A stretch of DNA of 64,000 bases from Thermocrinis albus DSM 14484 (GCF_000025605.1 NC_013894.1:1039529-1103528); one strand, 5' to 3'; shown: positions 25,937 through 33,806, counted from the stretch's first letter. Program-made: numbers and translations. Notes: a model not told the origin generated them from the letters alone.

Positions 25937-26778
25937 CCGGTAACAGGTCTCGCTATTTCTGGATACAGGTAAGCCTTGTAATAGGGTCTGTACTGGGACA
26001 TGACGTTAACCGCCATACTGGGAGAGAGGTTTCTTATAAACTCCATAACCCTCTGCGTGCCCGCCACGTCATTCGGTAGAACCAGATGTCTTATCAACAC
26101 ACCCCTCACCGCCACACCTTCCTCGTCCAGCACCAGATCACCTACTTGTCTGTACATCTCCTCAACAGCTCTGGAAGCCACGCTGAAGTAATCTTTTACC
26201 TTTGAGTATCTCTTGCCCACTGTATCGTCAGCGTACTTAAGGTCCGCCAAATATATGTCCACAATGCCTTCCAGCAACTGTAGGGACTCAACACTGTCGT
26301 AAGAGGATGTGTTGTAAACTATCGGAATTCTCAATCCCCTCTTGACCGCCAAGTACAGAGCTTCCAGTATCTGAGGCACTACGTGAGAGGGTGTTACCAG
26401 GTTGATATTATGACAGCCCAACTTCTGAAGGGTAAGAAAAGCGTCAGCCAGCTCCTGAGGAGTGACCTCTTTACCCTCTCCCAGCTGGCTTATGGGATAA
26501 TTTTGGCAGTAAACGCACTTCATGTTACAGTATGAGAAGAACACTGTTCCAGAACCACGCCTTCCTCTTATGGGTTTCTCCTCACCACGATGAGGGAAAA
26601 AGGAGTCCACCACCGCGTACCTTCCCGTCTTACAGTAGCCCAGCTCACCTTTCAGTCTGTTTACACCGCACTGATGAGGACATACCCTGCATTCTTCCAA
26701 CATACTGATAGCCTTTTCTATTCTCTCCTTCCACTCACTGTCTGTCAGGTGAAGGTAAGAAGGTGATGCATATGCCAT
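25879..26778 (-). CDS. PflX-like radical SAM protein (COG1313)
   Basis: 299 residues. An N-terminal cysteine motif (CRVCPHQCG...GYC) precedes the radical SAM site YCNMKCVYCQNYP (CxxxCxxC), typical of pyruvate-formate-lyase-activase-like proteins of COG1313 with unknown target. Conserved NLVTPSHVVPQI and YNTSSYDSVESL are seen. The start lies 15 nt downstream of tRNA-Gly on the same strand, so the message may be released by tRNA 3' processing. Confidence 0.86.
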   Translation of the reverse strand: MAYASPSYLHLTDSEWKERIEKAISMLEECRVCPHQCGVNRLKGELGYCKTGRYAVVDSFFPHRGEEKPIRGRRGSGTVFFSYCNMKCVYCQNYPISQLGEGKEVTPQELADAFLTLQKLGCHNINLVTPSHVVPQILEALYLAVKRGLRIPIVYNTSSYDSVESLQLLEGIVDIYLADLKYADDTVGKRYSKVKDYFSVASRAVEEMYRQVGDLVLDEEGVAVRGVLIRHLVLPNDVAGTQRVMEFIRNLSPSMAVNVMSQYRPYYKAYLYPEIARPVTGYEMRKALDAASGLRLILE

Positions 26779-26793
26779 GTGTGAACCTCTAAA

Positions 26794-26867
26794 GAGCGGG
26801 CGACGGGAATCGAACCCGCGACCTTCTGCTTGGGAAGCAGACGCTCCACCACTGAGCTACGCCCGCT
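26794..26867 (-). tRNA. tRNA-Gly (CCC)
   Basis: Minus-strand cloverleaf with acceptor AGCGGGC/GCCCGCT, D arm from GCTCAGTGGTGGAGC, anticodon stem TCTGC/GCAGA with loop TTCCCAA (anticodon CCC), and T arm GCGGG-TTCGATT-CCCGT. CCA is not encoded. Thirteen bases of its 5' end recur at 33061-33073. Confidence 0.94.
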
Positions 26868-26888
26868 AAATATATAATTTATAACATA

Positions 26889-28151
26889 TCACAGTTTCTT
26901 TTCTTTTATGAGTTTTCTGTCTAATATATATCTTGCCCTTGAACGCACTATGGGATAGGGATGATAAGAGAGTTTCCTGAGAAGCTCCAAAGCTTCTACA
27001 TGGGACATTTTACCAAGAGCATCCACTATAGCCAGTAAAAGCATGGGGTTTGATTCTTTACTTGCCATATACTCAAGTTGAGGTAAAGCAGATGCAAGGT
27101 TTTTAATGCCAACCGTGTGTATAACGTTAATCCTCATTTCTAATACCGGATGTTCTAGACCCATGAGAAGCTTATACTCGTAAGGCATCTTATGGAAATC
27201 AGTAATGTCATATCCACAGTTAGGGCACAAGTTGTCCTTTTCTGAGACAACGCTCCAACAAGCCGGACAGAAGTAGATTATGTCAGACTCCTCATTAGAC
27301 TTAAAAATTTTTATCTTGCTACCTTCTTGTATGTAATCATCAGGCTTTAGTATATCAAACTGCTTTATTTGATTGATTAGGTAAACCTCAAAAACACACG
27401 CTTCCTCGTCAAAAGCGCTTTGATATATCACATGGCCATCCATAAACATCCTATAACCGTAATCCTGCATAGATACACTTACTAAGAGTACTAAATGTCC
27501 CATGTGCCTCTTGGACAGTTCTTGACAGAAGTCCTGTACATCCTCTAATTTCTGCGATGTAGAGACCATCTTAGGATCGGAAAGTAGAAAGCTCAGTACT
27601 ATATCTTCCAACTGGTAGATACTTATCAAACATACGTTTTCAGAAAGGTTGGTGATTATTTGTTTAATAGCCTCTCTACCTTTGTGTTGCTCAGTTCTCG
27701 CATCTACAATCAGCCCGTTCTGTAGAAATATGTACCCTCTTTCTCTTTGTACTCTGTCCTCTACCTCCACAAACCCAGTTATAGCAAATTCCTCTAGCTT
27801 CCTAAAAAACTCTTTCACATTAAAGCTTATGCTCTCTAGGTTTATCCATATAGGCTCTTCTTTACATAAAGGTATTTCGGGAGACACGGATAGTTGAAAG
27901 TGATGTATAAGAAAGTTTCTTGTGGATTTATAAAAACTGAGCATTTCAAAGTACTCAGGGATCTTACCCCACAGGGCACCGTTAACCGTTGGTAAGAAAT
28001 GTGTTTGTTCCAGGGACTGAAACACATAAAAACCTGTTTGAAGGGAAGAACTATGTATCTCAATTACCCAGCTTAGATTTACCGCCTCTCTGTGTATTGG
28101 ACCAAAAGCGGGTTTATACTTTTTAAGAAGTTCTGACAACTCCTTCCTCAT
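26889..28151 (-). CDS. PATAN/DUF4388-like, zinc-ribbon, HEAT-repeat protein
   Basis: 420 residues, third gene of an MglB-MglA operon. Residues ~110-165 (AITGFVEVED, RGYIFLQNGLIVDARTEQ, GREAI) resemble the DUF4388/PATAN domain found with small GTPases and gliding proteins. A zinc ribbon, FCPACWS...LCPNCGYDI, lies near residue 295-317, and the last ~90 residues form two or three HEAT-like repeats (ASALPQLEYMASKE, HVEALELLRKLSYHPYPIVR). A role as effector or scaffold of the GTPase is inferred. The start overlaps the GTPase gene by 29 nt; no strong ribosome site. Confidence 0.7.
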   Translation of the reverse strand: MRKELSELLKKYKPAFGPIHREAVNLSWVIEIHSSSLQTGFYVFQSLEQTHFLPTVNGALWGKIPEYFEMLSFYKSTRNFLIHHFQLSVSPEIPLCKEEPIWINLESISFNVKEFFRKLEEFAITGFVEVEDRVQRERGYIFLQNGLIVDARTEQHKGREAIKQIITNLSENVCLISIYQLEDIVLSFLLSDPKMVSTSQKLEDVQDFCQELSKRHMGHLVLLVSVSMQDYGYRMFMDGHVIYQSAFDEEACVFEVYLINQIKQFDILKPDDYIQEGSKIKIFKSNEESDIIYFCPACWSVVSEKDNLCPNCGYDITDFHKMPYEYKLLMGLEHPVLEMRINVIHTVGIKNLASALPQLEYMASKESNPMLLLAIVDALGKMSHVEALELLRKLSYHPYPIVRSRARYILDRKLIKEKKL

Positions 28152-28662
28152 CGCTTAAAGCGATCTTTATAGCTTCCCTTAGAGTTTCCAGTACACCAAT
28201 ACCGTCCTTTGCAACCGCAGGAATTACAGGTATGCCCTTGAAGGCTTCTTTTATGTCTTCCAACGGAATCGCGTTTGGCACATCTCTTTTGTTGGCCTGT
28301 ACTACTATTTTATTCACACTTACAGTATTCTTTATCTCATAAAAACTTTCCATGTTTTCTTGTATGTCCCTCGAAGAGTCAAAGACAAACACCACGGAAG
28401 ATGTGTATCCAAAAAGCCAAGGTCTAAGTATAGAAAACCTCCTTTGCCCAGGGGTGGTAAATAAAGAAACGATAACGTCCGAACTTTGAACACTAGTGTG
28501 GAACTTCAGCATGAGCATGTCAAGATAAACTGTCCTTCCTTCGGTAGTTTGCTGATGGATTCTATCGTAAACCCTGTCTTTGTAAATTTCTTTGAGTCTT
28601 TCTAAATTTGTAGTTTTGCCCGCCATACCAAGACCATGATAGAGTATACGTAGTTCTCTCAT
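28123..28662 (-). CDS. mglA: MglA-like small GTPase
   Basis: 179-residue Ras-like GTPase: P-loop GLGMAGKTT, switch region with TTEGRT, switch II FTTPGQRRF (the G of DxxG replaced by the MglA-type TPGQ), and nucleotide-specificity motif ANKRD. MglA sets cell polarity and drives gliding or type IV pilus motility with its GAP MglB, whose homologue is encoded just upstream (ATGA overlap). The retained pilT in the genome fits a role in pilus polarity. Confidence 0.86.
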   Translation of the reverse strand: MRELRILYHGLGMAGKTTNLERLKEIYKDRVYDRIHQQTTEGRTVYLDMLMLKFHTSVQSSDVIVSLFTTPGQRRFSILRPWLFGYTSSVVFVFDSSRDIQENMESFYEIKNTVSVNKIVVQANKRDVPNAIPLEDIKEAFKGIPVIPAVAKDGIGVLETLREAIKIALSDEEGVVRTS

Positions 28663-29111
28663 ATGGCTATGTCCTCAAACCTTATAGTACGGTTGGTTAT
28701 CTGTCTATTGCGTGCGCTTTCTAATATAGGATGGATCTCTCTCATGAGTCTTTCGCTGAAAAGCTTCACACTACCAAGGGGTGTTTTATTGAGGAAAGAA
28801 ACGAACAGAATAAAGGAGTGCTCTGATTTAAGCATGTACACGCTCTTGGTCTTCCCTGACACATAAAGGGATCTTCCACTATCAACAAAGTTTTCTAAGT
28901 ATTCTATCGCTCCGTTTACCGCTGCAGAAATAACAGCACTCCTATGGGCAATAGGTTTTAAGTTCTCCAGCTTTGGCGCGTAAGTTATAAGTCTTCCACC
29001 TTCATCACATAATACACACAACTCAACACCGACGTTCCTGACGAAGTTTTCCAGCATCGTAGAAAGTCTTTCCAGTTCTTCATCTAAAAAGGTGTAAGAA
29101 ATCATGTCCAT
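28659..29111 (-). CDS. mglB: Roadblock/LC7 domain protein, MglB-like
   Basis: 150 residues of roadblock/LC7 fold: an N-terminal helix, then GVELCVLCDEGGRLITYAPK, a long helix AAVNGAIEYLENF, and the strands SVYMLKSEHSFILFVSF. Such proteins act as GTPase-activating partners of MglA. The ATG at 29111 is 7 nt after AGGAGGT and is preferred to an upstream TTG and a downstream ATG. It overlaps the GTPase gene by 4 nt. Confidence 0.8.
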   Translation of the reverse strand: MDMISYTFLDEELERLSTMLENFVRNVGVELCVLCDEGGRLITYAPKLENLKPIAHRSAVISAAVNGAIEYLENFVDSGRSLYVSGKTKSVYMLKSEHSFILFVSFLNKTPLGSVKLFSERLMREIHPILESARNRQITNRTIRFEDIAI

Positions 29112-29188
29112 CTCCAATACCTCCTGGGTATAACTTTAAGAAGGTATTGTTAAATTTTGGTTAAGGGGCTTTAAGCGTGCTATCTATG

Positions 29189-29560
29189 TTAGTTTTTAAC
29201 CGCAATCTGCAAAGGATCTCTTACCACGATCTGAGGCACTCCCCTGTATGAATCAATAAGCCCTTCCACACATATTCTCTTTCCCTTGTAGTAGCTTTCT
29301 GGTGGATGGCTGAATTTGCGTCTGTCCTTACCCCAGATTACTACAGTGAAAATATGGTTTGGGTAAGGCCTGTCAAGGTTGAGAAATGTAGGCTGTCCCC
29401 TGCTGTGAGAAGCATACTTTGCACTTGCAACAACACCGCAGACTGTTTTAACTTCTCCAACGTAGTTTCCTGCTTGTTCAGGTGTAATGTAATCCTCAGC
29501 ATACAAAAAGCTTACAAAACTCAGAAAGATAAAAACTGCTGAATAAAACCTCTTCCTCAT
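29189..29560 (-). CDS. Secreted OB-fold protein, copy 1
   Basis: 123 residues with a signal peptide (FYSAVFIFLSFVSFLYAED, cleavage after YA). The mature part (TVCGVVASAKYA, PTFLNLDRPYPNHIFTVVIW, KRICVEGLIDSYRGVPQIV) is an OB-fold of the type often found next to or fused to thermonuclease-like proteins in bacterial periplasms. Ligand unknown. A paralogue at 31255-31623 is almost identical. Strong GGGGAGGT ribosome site. Confidence 0.8.
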   Translation of the reverse strand: MRKRFYSAVFIFLSFVSFLYAEDYITPEQAGNYVGEVKTVCGVVASAKYASHSRGQPTFLNLDRPYPNHIFTVVIWGKDRRKFSHPPESYYKGKRICVEGLIDSYRGVPQIVVRDPLQIAVKN

Positions 29561-29573
29561 AGCTATACCTCCC
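29204..29573. repeat. 370-bp direct repeat, copy 1 (OB-fold gene)
   Basis: Aligns without gaps to 31267-31636 at a constant offset of 2063 bp, with only scattered substitutions. Together with the 513-bp repeat it shows recent local duplication. Confidence 0.85.
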
Positions 29574-29644
29574 CAGAAAGTCAGCCTAAGTATAAGAGAA
29601 AATAAGCAGTTTCTTTCTCATCTTAGACACCCTTAGTACAACAT

Positions 29645-30583
29645 TCACTTTTTCTCTTTGTGCTTTTTGCACACATACTTTTCTATGCGCTCCGCGAAGC
29701 TTCCAGGGATGATTTTATCCCACTTTTCGTATTGAGAAGAATAAGAATATAAAACTGTTTTTTCGAAAGAATAAACAACCTCTTCCAAACGAGCATATTG
29801 ACGAGTTCTACAATTAATTTTGTATAATACGACGACATACCGAAGCCTTTCAGCGTTATTCGGATCCTCTCCTTTAAAAGTGAGGTTCTTCTTAAGACGA
29901 TTTACCAAGGTCTTCCTCCATTCTCCCCTCGGAACAAACAAAGCCCATACTTCAACAATACCTTCCGGTAAGTAATTTATCCTCCTTGTGTTGACATAAA
30001 GAGTTACACTAGGGTTTGTAGCTACCAACTTCCACTCAGGACCTAACGAAGGCTCTGGTATAGGTGGTTTGGGTGGTTCATCTTTGTGCTTTTCGCATAC
30101 AAGCTTTTCCACTTCCTCCATTATGCTTCCAGGAACGATATCTTTCCATGCATTATATTGAGAAGGAGCAGAATATAAAACTGTTTTTCCGAAAGAATAA
30201 GCAAAAAATTTCTCTGTGGTATATTGATGGGTTTTACAATTAATCTTGTCTAAAGAAGTGATGTACCAGAGTTTTTCAGCGTTGTTCGGATCATTTCCTT
30301 GAAGAAGGAGAAACGTCTTAAGAGTATTTACCCAGTTCCTCCTCCATTCTCCTTTTGGAACAAGCAAAGTCCATGCTTCAACAATACCTTCCCGTAAGTG
30401 ATTTATTCTCCTTGTGTTGACATAAAGAGTTGCATTAAAGTCTGTAACTACCAAGCTCCAGTCAGGACTTAATGAAGGCTCTGGTATAGGTGGTTTGGGT
30501 GGTTCATCTTGTGCAAACACATTCCCCACAGTTACTAGGATGGCCATTGCCAAGCTAATTAAAACAAACACCCTCTTCATCAT
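29645..30583 (-). CDS. Secreted protein with two adhesin-E-like domains
   Basis: 312 residues: signal peptide (MKRVFVLISLAMAILVTVGNVFAQ), then two copies of a ~135-residue domain joined by a proline-rich linker (DEPPKPPIPEPSL, present before each copy). Each domain has the pattern W-x-LV...LYVNTRRIN...EGIVEAW...PKGEWR and a C-terminal conserved cysteine pair (INC, LVC), resembling surface-adhesin protein E. Function unknown; secreted or surface protein. The N-terminal half is nearly identical to the gene upstream, so this gene probably arose by fusion of two tandem copies. Start at one of two adjacent ATGs after GGGGGTAAG. Confidence 0.75.
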   Translation of the reverse strand: MMKRVFVLISLAMAILVTVGNVFAQDEPPKPPIPEPSLSPDWSLVVTDFNATLYVNTRRINHLREGIVEAWTLLVPKGEWRRNWVNTLKTFLLLQGNDPNNAEKLWYITSLDKINCKTHQYTTEKFFAYSFGKTVLYSAPSQYNAWKDIVPGSIMEEVEKLVCEKHKDEPPKPPIPEPSLGPEWKLVATNPSVTLYVNTRRINYLPEGIVEVWALFVPRGEWRKTLVNRLKKNLTFKGEDPNNAERLRYVVVLYKINCRTRQYARLEEVVYSFEKTVLYSYSSQYEKWDKIIPGSFAERIEKYVCKKHKEKK

Positions 30584-30592
30584 CTTACCCCC
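30080..30592. repeat. 513-bp direct repeat, copy 1 (adhesin-E-like domain)
   Basis: Matches 30673-31185 without insertions or deletions at an offset of 593 bp and with only a few base changes, covering the first domain, signal peptide and ribosome site. The encoded mature domains differ at no residue that I can see; the signal peptides differ at one. Confidence 0.88.
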
Positions 30593-30663
30593 TTGTACTA
30601 TATGGTTCAAATAAGAGGAAATAAACAACTTCTTTCTCATCTTAGGCCCACTTAGTATGACCC

Positions 30664-31176
30664 TCACTTTTTATCTTTGTGCTTTTCGCATACAAGCTTT
30701 TCCACTTCCTCCATTATGCTTCCAGGAACGATATCTTTCCACGCATTATATTGAGAAGGAGCAGAATATAAAACTGTTTTTCCGAAAGAATAAGCAAAAA
30801 ATTTCTCTGTGGTATATTGATGGGTTTTACAATTAATCTTGTCTAAAGAAGTGATGTACCAGAGTTTTTCAGCGTTGTTCGGATCATTTCCTTGAAGAAG
30901 GAGAAACGTCTTAAGAGTATTTACCCAGTTCCTCCTCCATTCTCCTTTTGGAACAAGCAAAGTCCATGCTTCAACAATACCTTCCCGTAAGTGATTTATT
31001 CTCCTTGTGTTGACATAAAGAGTTGCATTAAAGTCTGTAACTACCAAGCTCCAGTCAGGACTTAATGAAGGCTCTGGTATAGGTGGTTTGGGTGGTTCAT
31101 CTTGTGCAAACACATTTCCCACAGTTACTAGAATGGCCACTGCCAAGCTAATTAAAACAAACACCCTCTTCATCAT
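30664..31176 (-). CDS. Secreted adhesin-E-like protein, single domain
   Basis: 170 residues: signal peptide, proline-rich DEPPKPPIPEPSL, then one domain identical to the first domain of the neighbouring two-domain protein, ending CEKHKDKK. Two in-frame ATGs follow GGGGGTAAG; the first is used here. An AT-rich upstream segment (31196-31243) recurs before the frameshifted copy at 32161 and is probably the promoter. Function unknown. Confidence 0.75.
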   Translation of the reverse strand: MMKRVFVLISLAVAILVTVGNVFAQDEPPKPPIPEPSLSPDWSLVVTDFNATLYVNTRRINHLREGIVEAWTLLVPKGEWRRNWVNTLKTFLLLQGNDPNNAEKLWYITSLDKINCKTHQYTTEKFFAYSFGKTVLYSAPSQYNAWKDIVPGSIMEEVEKLVCEKHKDKK

Positions 31177-31185
31177 CTTACCCCC
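30673..31185. repeat. 513-bp direct repeat, copy 2 (adhesin-E-like domain)
   Basis: Partner of 30080-30592; same length, near identity. See copy 1. Confidence 0.88.
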
Positions 31186-31195
31186 TACAAAATTT

Positions 31196-31243
31196 GTACT
31201 ATAAAGTATATCATCACTTTATATCCTATATGGTTCAGATAAA
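31196..31243. repeat. Duplicated upstream/promoter segment
   Basis: Begins GTACTATAAAGTATATCATC on the plus strand and recurs almost unchanged at about 32174-32221, each time just upstream of an adhesin-E-like gene on the minus strand. A shortened version (30594-30616) upstream of the two-domain gene has lost the middle ~27 bp between short TATA repeats. Likely carries the promoter. Confidence 0.55.
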
Positions 31244-31254
31244 ACCTTTTAAAC

Positions 31255-31623
31255 CTATCTCACTCTAATCTGCGAAGGATCTCTTACCACGATTTGAGGC
31301 ACTCCCCTGTATGAATCAATAAGCCCTTCCACACATATTCTCTTTCCCTTGTAGTAGCTTTCTGGTGGATGGCTGAATTTGTGTCTGTCCTTGCCCCAGA
31401 TTACTACAGTGAAAATGTGGTTTGGGTAAGGCCTGTCAAGGTTGAGAAATGTAGGCTGTCCCCTGCTGTGAGAAGCATACTTTGCACTTGCAACAACACC
31501 GCAGACTGTTTTAACTTCTCCAATGTAGTTTCCCGCTTGTTCAGGTGTAATGTAATCCTCAGCATACAAAAAGCTTATAAAACTCAGAAAAATAAAAACT
31601 GCTGAATAAAACCTCTTCCTCAT
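31255..31623 (-). CDS. Secreted OB-fold protein, copy 2
   Basis: 122-residue paralogue of the 29189-29560 product, with the same signal peptide and OB-fold core; differences are a few substitutions (FVSF to FISF, NYVG to NYIG, RRKF to RHKF) and the C-terminus (QIRVR against QIAVKN). Close identity at DNA level indicates recent duplication. Ribosome site GAGGT precedes the ATG. Confidence 0.8.
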   Translation of the reverse strand: MRKRFYSAVFIFLSFISFLYAEDYITPEQAGNYIGEVKTVCGVVASAKYASHSRGQPTFLNLDRPYPNHIFTVVIWGKDRHKFSHPPESYYKGKRICVEGLIDSYRGVPQIVVRDPSQIRVR

Positions 31624-31636
31624 GGCTATACCTCTT
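31267..31636. repeat. 370-bp direct repeat, copy 2 (OB-fold gene)
   Basis: Partner of 29204-29573; gap-free alignment. Confidence 0.85.
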
Positions 31637-31653
31637 TCTCATCTTAGACACCC

Positions 31654-32161
31654 TTAGTATGACCCTCGCTCTTTGCATACATACTTTTCTATGTCCTCTA
31701 TTATGCTTCCAGGAGAAATCTTACTCCACTCTTCGTATTGAGAAGAATTAGAAAATAAAACTGTTTTTTCAAAAGAATAAAAAGATATTTCCAGTAAAGC
31801 AAATTGATGAGTTCTACAATTAATTTTGTATAAAAAAAGTGCTATACCAAAGTCTTTCAGCGTTGTTCGGATCCTTTCCTTCAGAAGTGAGGTCCTTCTT
31901 AAGACTATTCACAAAGCGCTCCCTCCATTCTCCCCTTAGAACATTCAAAGTCCATACTTTAACAATACCTTCCGGTAAGTAATTTATCTTCCTTGTATTA
32001 ACATAAAACGTTGACCCATCAGAGTCTGTAAATATAAGTTTCCACTCAGGACCTAACGAAGGCTCTGGTATATTAGATGTTTTATCCTGTGCAAATACAT
32101 TTCCCACAGTTACTAAAATGGCTACTGCCAAGCTAATTAAAACAAACACCCTCTTCATCAT
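31654..32161 (-). pseudogene. Adhesin-E-like gene frameshifted in an A/T homopolymer
   Basis: The intact signal peptide and first ~105 residues follow the paralogues, then the frame breaks at a run of seven T (A7 on the plus strand, 31832-31838) and stops at 31820. One base shift restores the rest: YKINCRTHQFALLEIS, SSQYEEWSKISPG and a final YVCKERGSY ending at 31654. Either a pseudogene, a phase-variable or slippage-expressed gene, or a sequencing error in the homopolymer. The protein lacks the proline-rich linker of its paralogues. Confidence 0.75.
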
Positions 32162-32225
32162 CTTACCCCCCTTTGTACTATAAAGTATATCATCACTTTA
32201 TATCCTATATGGCTTGGATAAAACC

Positions 32226-32426
32226 AAAGTTCACAAAGGTGACACTATCTCGGTCCGCATGAGTAGGATTGATGCACCTGAAAAAAGGTAGGCTTATGGG
32301 GAAGAAGCAAGATTGAGTTTAAAAGAGTTAATTGGTGGCAAAAAGGTAAAACTTGATGTGAAAGACATGGATCAGTATGAGCGCGAAGTTGCTTATGTTT
32401 TTGTAAATGGTATTAGCTCTAAGTGA
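32226..32426 (+). pseudogene. Thermonuclease (SNase-like) remnant
   Basis: In one frame the stretch reads KVHKGDTISVRMSRIDAPEK, then a TAG stop at 32289-32291, then AYGEEARLSLKELIGGKKV, LDVKDMDQYEREVAYVFVNG and a stop at 32424. This is the core of a micrococcal-nuclease domain (GDT, the IDAPE motif, and a degraded D-x-YGR as DQYER). It lacks its start and its C-terminal part. It is the only substance in the 395-bp gap 32162-32556; a further short fragment, ending ALEQYKILKNLDPELANKSF-like codons near 32514, may be a decayed neighbour. Confidence 0.75.
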
Positions 32427-32556
32427 TAGAGGCTCTGCATTAGAGCAATATAAAATACTTAAAAACCTTGACCCTGAACTGGCTAATAAATCGTTCAAAA
32501 GGGCTAACTTCTAAACCCTTCTCCTGATGTTTTAACTTCCCCTTTAAAGATAATAT

Positions 32557-32823
32557 TTACCACCCTCTTTTGTAATATCTTCTTGGCCCGTAGTCATATC
32601 GGTAAGGATCATACTGATAAGGGGTCTGGATGCGTGGGTTTCTGTCGTTATAATCATACATGTTTATTACACCATCTCCGTCTGTATCTTTGTATAGGTT
32701 CTCTGGGTATTTGTAGCTGTTTCCCCAAATGTCTTTGTAAGGCCTCATGTTGCCCCAGTCGCCCGCAACAGAAATACTAACCACACCCATTAACAATATT
32801 AAGCTTAAAAATATTGTCTTCAT
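32557..32823 (-). CDS. Secreted protein with calcium-binding-type repeat
   Basis: 88 residues: signal peptide (MKTIFLSLILLMGVVSISVAG), then a short mature part with DTDGDGVINMYDYNDRNP, which matches thrombospondin type 3/dockerin-like calcium loops, and a tyrosine/arginine-rich tail (YRYDYGPRRYYKRGW). The ATG at 32823 has GGAG upstream and begins the signal peptide; an upstream in-frame start is unlikely. Function unknown. Confidence 0.7.
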   Translation of the reverse strand: MKTIFLSLILLMGVVSISVAGDWGNMRPYKDIWGNSYKYPENLYKDTDGDGVINMYDYNDRNPRIQTPYQYDPYRYDYGPRRYYKRGW

Positions 32824-33060
32824 GGCACTCCTCCTCTCTTTACTCCTTCCCATTTTAATTAAAATTATCATAAATATTCATAAATATTAAGTCCTGTCAA
32901 CAATTTTCTATTAAAGAGCTGTCTAAGGCTCAGGTCTTCAAGAAAGAATGGTCTGGGATAATGTATCCCGATTCACCTTCTATCTTTTCTCCTACAAAGA
33001 CGTTTTTTTTAACTCCTCAAAAAACTTCCGCTCCTTGTCCCTGCATTGAACCCCTTCCTT

Positions 33061-33073
33061 TGAGCTACGCCCG
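33061..33073. repeat. 13-bp copy of tRNA-Gly 5' end
   Basis: TGAGCTACGCCCG is identical, and in the same orientation, to 26853-26865 in tRNA-Gly. No tRNA can be folded here. The 228-bp gap 32872-33099 around it otherwise shows AT-rich sequence with a short ATAAATATT repeat and no gene. Confidence 0.5.
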
Positions 33074-33099
33074 ATGGATGGATAATAAAATATTAAACC

Positions 33100-33801
33100 A
33101 TGGACAACCCCTATGTCCAGCCTGTGAAGGATGAAGATGTTCTCAAGTACTTGCCGTTGGTCAAAAGTGTCGCTAAGAAGATCCACAGGCACCTACCCCC
33201 CTCTGTAGATATAAACGATCTCATAGGATACGGTATACTGGCCGTCATGGAATCATTATCACGCATTGATCCCACCAAGAATCCATCAACGTATCTCTAC
33301 ATGAGGGTCAAGGGGGCGATGTACGATTACCTGCGTAGTCTCCATCTGTGTAGCAGACGTGTGAGAGAGAGGGAGAAGCTCATAAGAAGAAAGATGGAGG
33401 AGCTGAGACAACAACTGGGAAGGGATCCTACCGATGAGGAAATAGGAGAGGCCTTGGGGGAAACTCCTGACAAAATCTACGAGGATGTTCAGAGGGCGGC
33501 CTTCGCTCAGATTCTCAGTTTGGACGCGTTGTTTAGGGAGGGGAGGAGCTATGAGGAATTACTAGCAGCTGCCGAAGATGGTCCTGAAGAAAAAGTACTG
33601 AGAGAGGAACGAAGGAGACGTTTGTTGGAGGCTATAGAGAAGCTCAGCTACAGAGAGAAGCTGGTGCTACAGCTCCTCTTTTACGAAGAACTTCCAGCAA
33701 AGACGGTGGCAAAGCTTCTGGGTGTGTCCAGTGCACGGATATCCCAGATAAAAGAACAGGCCATAGAAAAGTTGAAGGAGGAGTTAATGGATACACTCTA
33801 A
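33100..33801 (+). CDS. fliA: Sigma-28 family RNA polymerase sigma factor FliA
   Basis: 233 residues with sigma region 2 (LPLVKSVAKKIHRHLPPSVD, DLIGYGILAVMESLSRIDP, YLYMRVKGAMYDYLR), region 3 (LGRDPTDEEIGEALG) and region 4 (LSYREKLVLQLLFYEEL, VSSARISQIKEQAIEKL). It directs late flagellar genes. It stands alone, away from flagellar operons. TAAAAT at 33086-33091 lies 8 nt before the ATG with no ribosome site, so it may be leaderless. Confidence 0.94.
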   Translation: MDNPYVQPVKDEDVLKYLPLVKSVAKKIHRHLPPSVDINDLIGYGILAVMESLSRIDPTKNPSTYLYMRVKGAMYDYLRSLHLCSRRVREREKLIRRKMEELRQQLGRDPTDEEIGEALGETPDKIYEDVQRAAFAQILSLDALFREGRSYEELLAAAEDGPEEKVLREERRRRLLEAIEKLSYREKLVLQLLFYEELPAKTVAKLLGVSSARISQIKEQAIEKLKEELMDTL

Positions 33802-33806
33802 GGAAC

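Larger units (their letters stand above)
26868..33060. other. AT-rich accessory stretch next to tRNA-Gly
   Basis: From the 5' edge of tRNA-Gly to a 13-bp copy of the tRNA 5' end, the DNA is visibly richer in A and T than the rest of the window. It holds a three-gene MglB/MglA cassette, duplicated secreted-protein genes, a frameshifted gene and a nuclease remnant. No integrase or transposase is visible, so if this was a mobile insertion it is old or decayed. Confidence 0.4.

Noticed and set aside
33061-33090. A second tRNA-Gly
   Set aside because: Only 13 bases of the 5' part match; no anticodon arm or T arm follows.
32992-33192. Small leftward gene upstream of fliA
   Set aside because: It covers the fliA promoter and start on the opposite strand and shows no signal or domain; it may contain only a decayed fragment.
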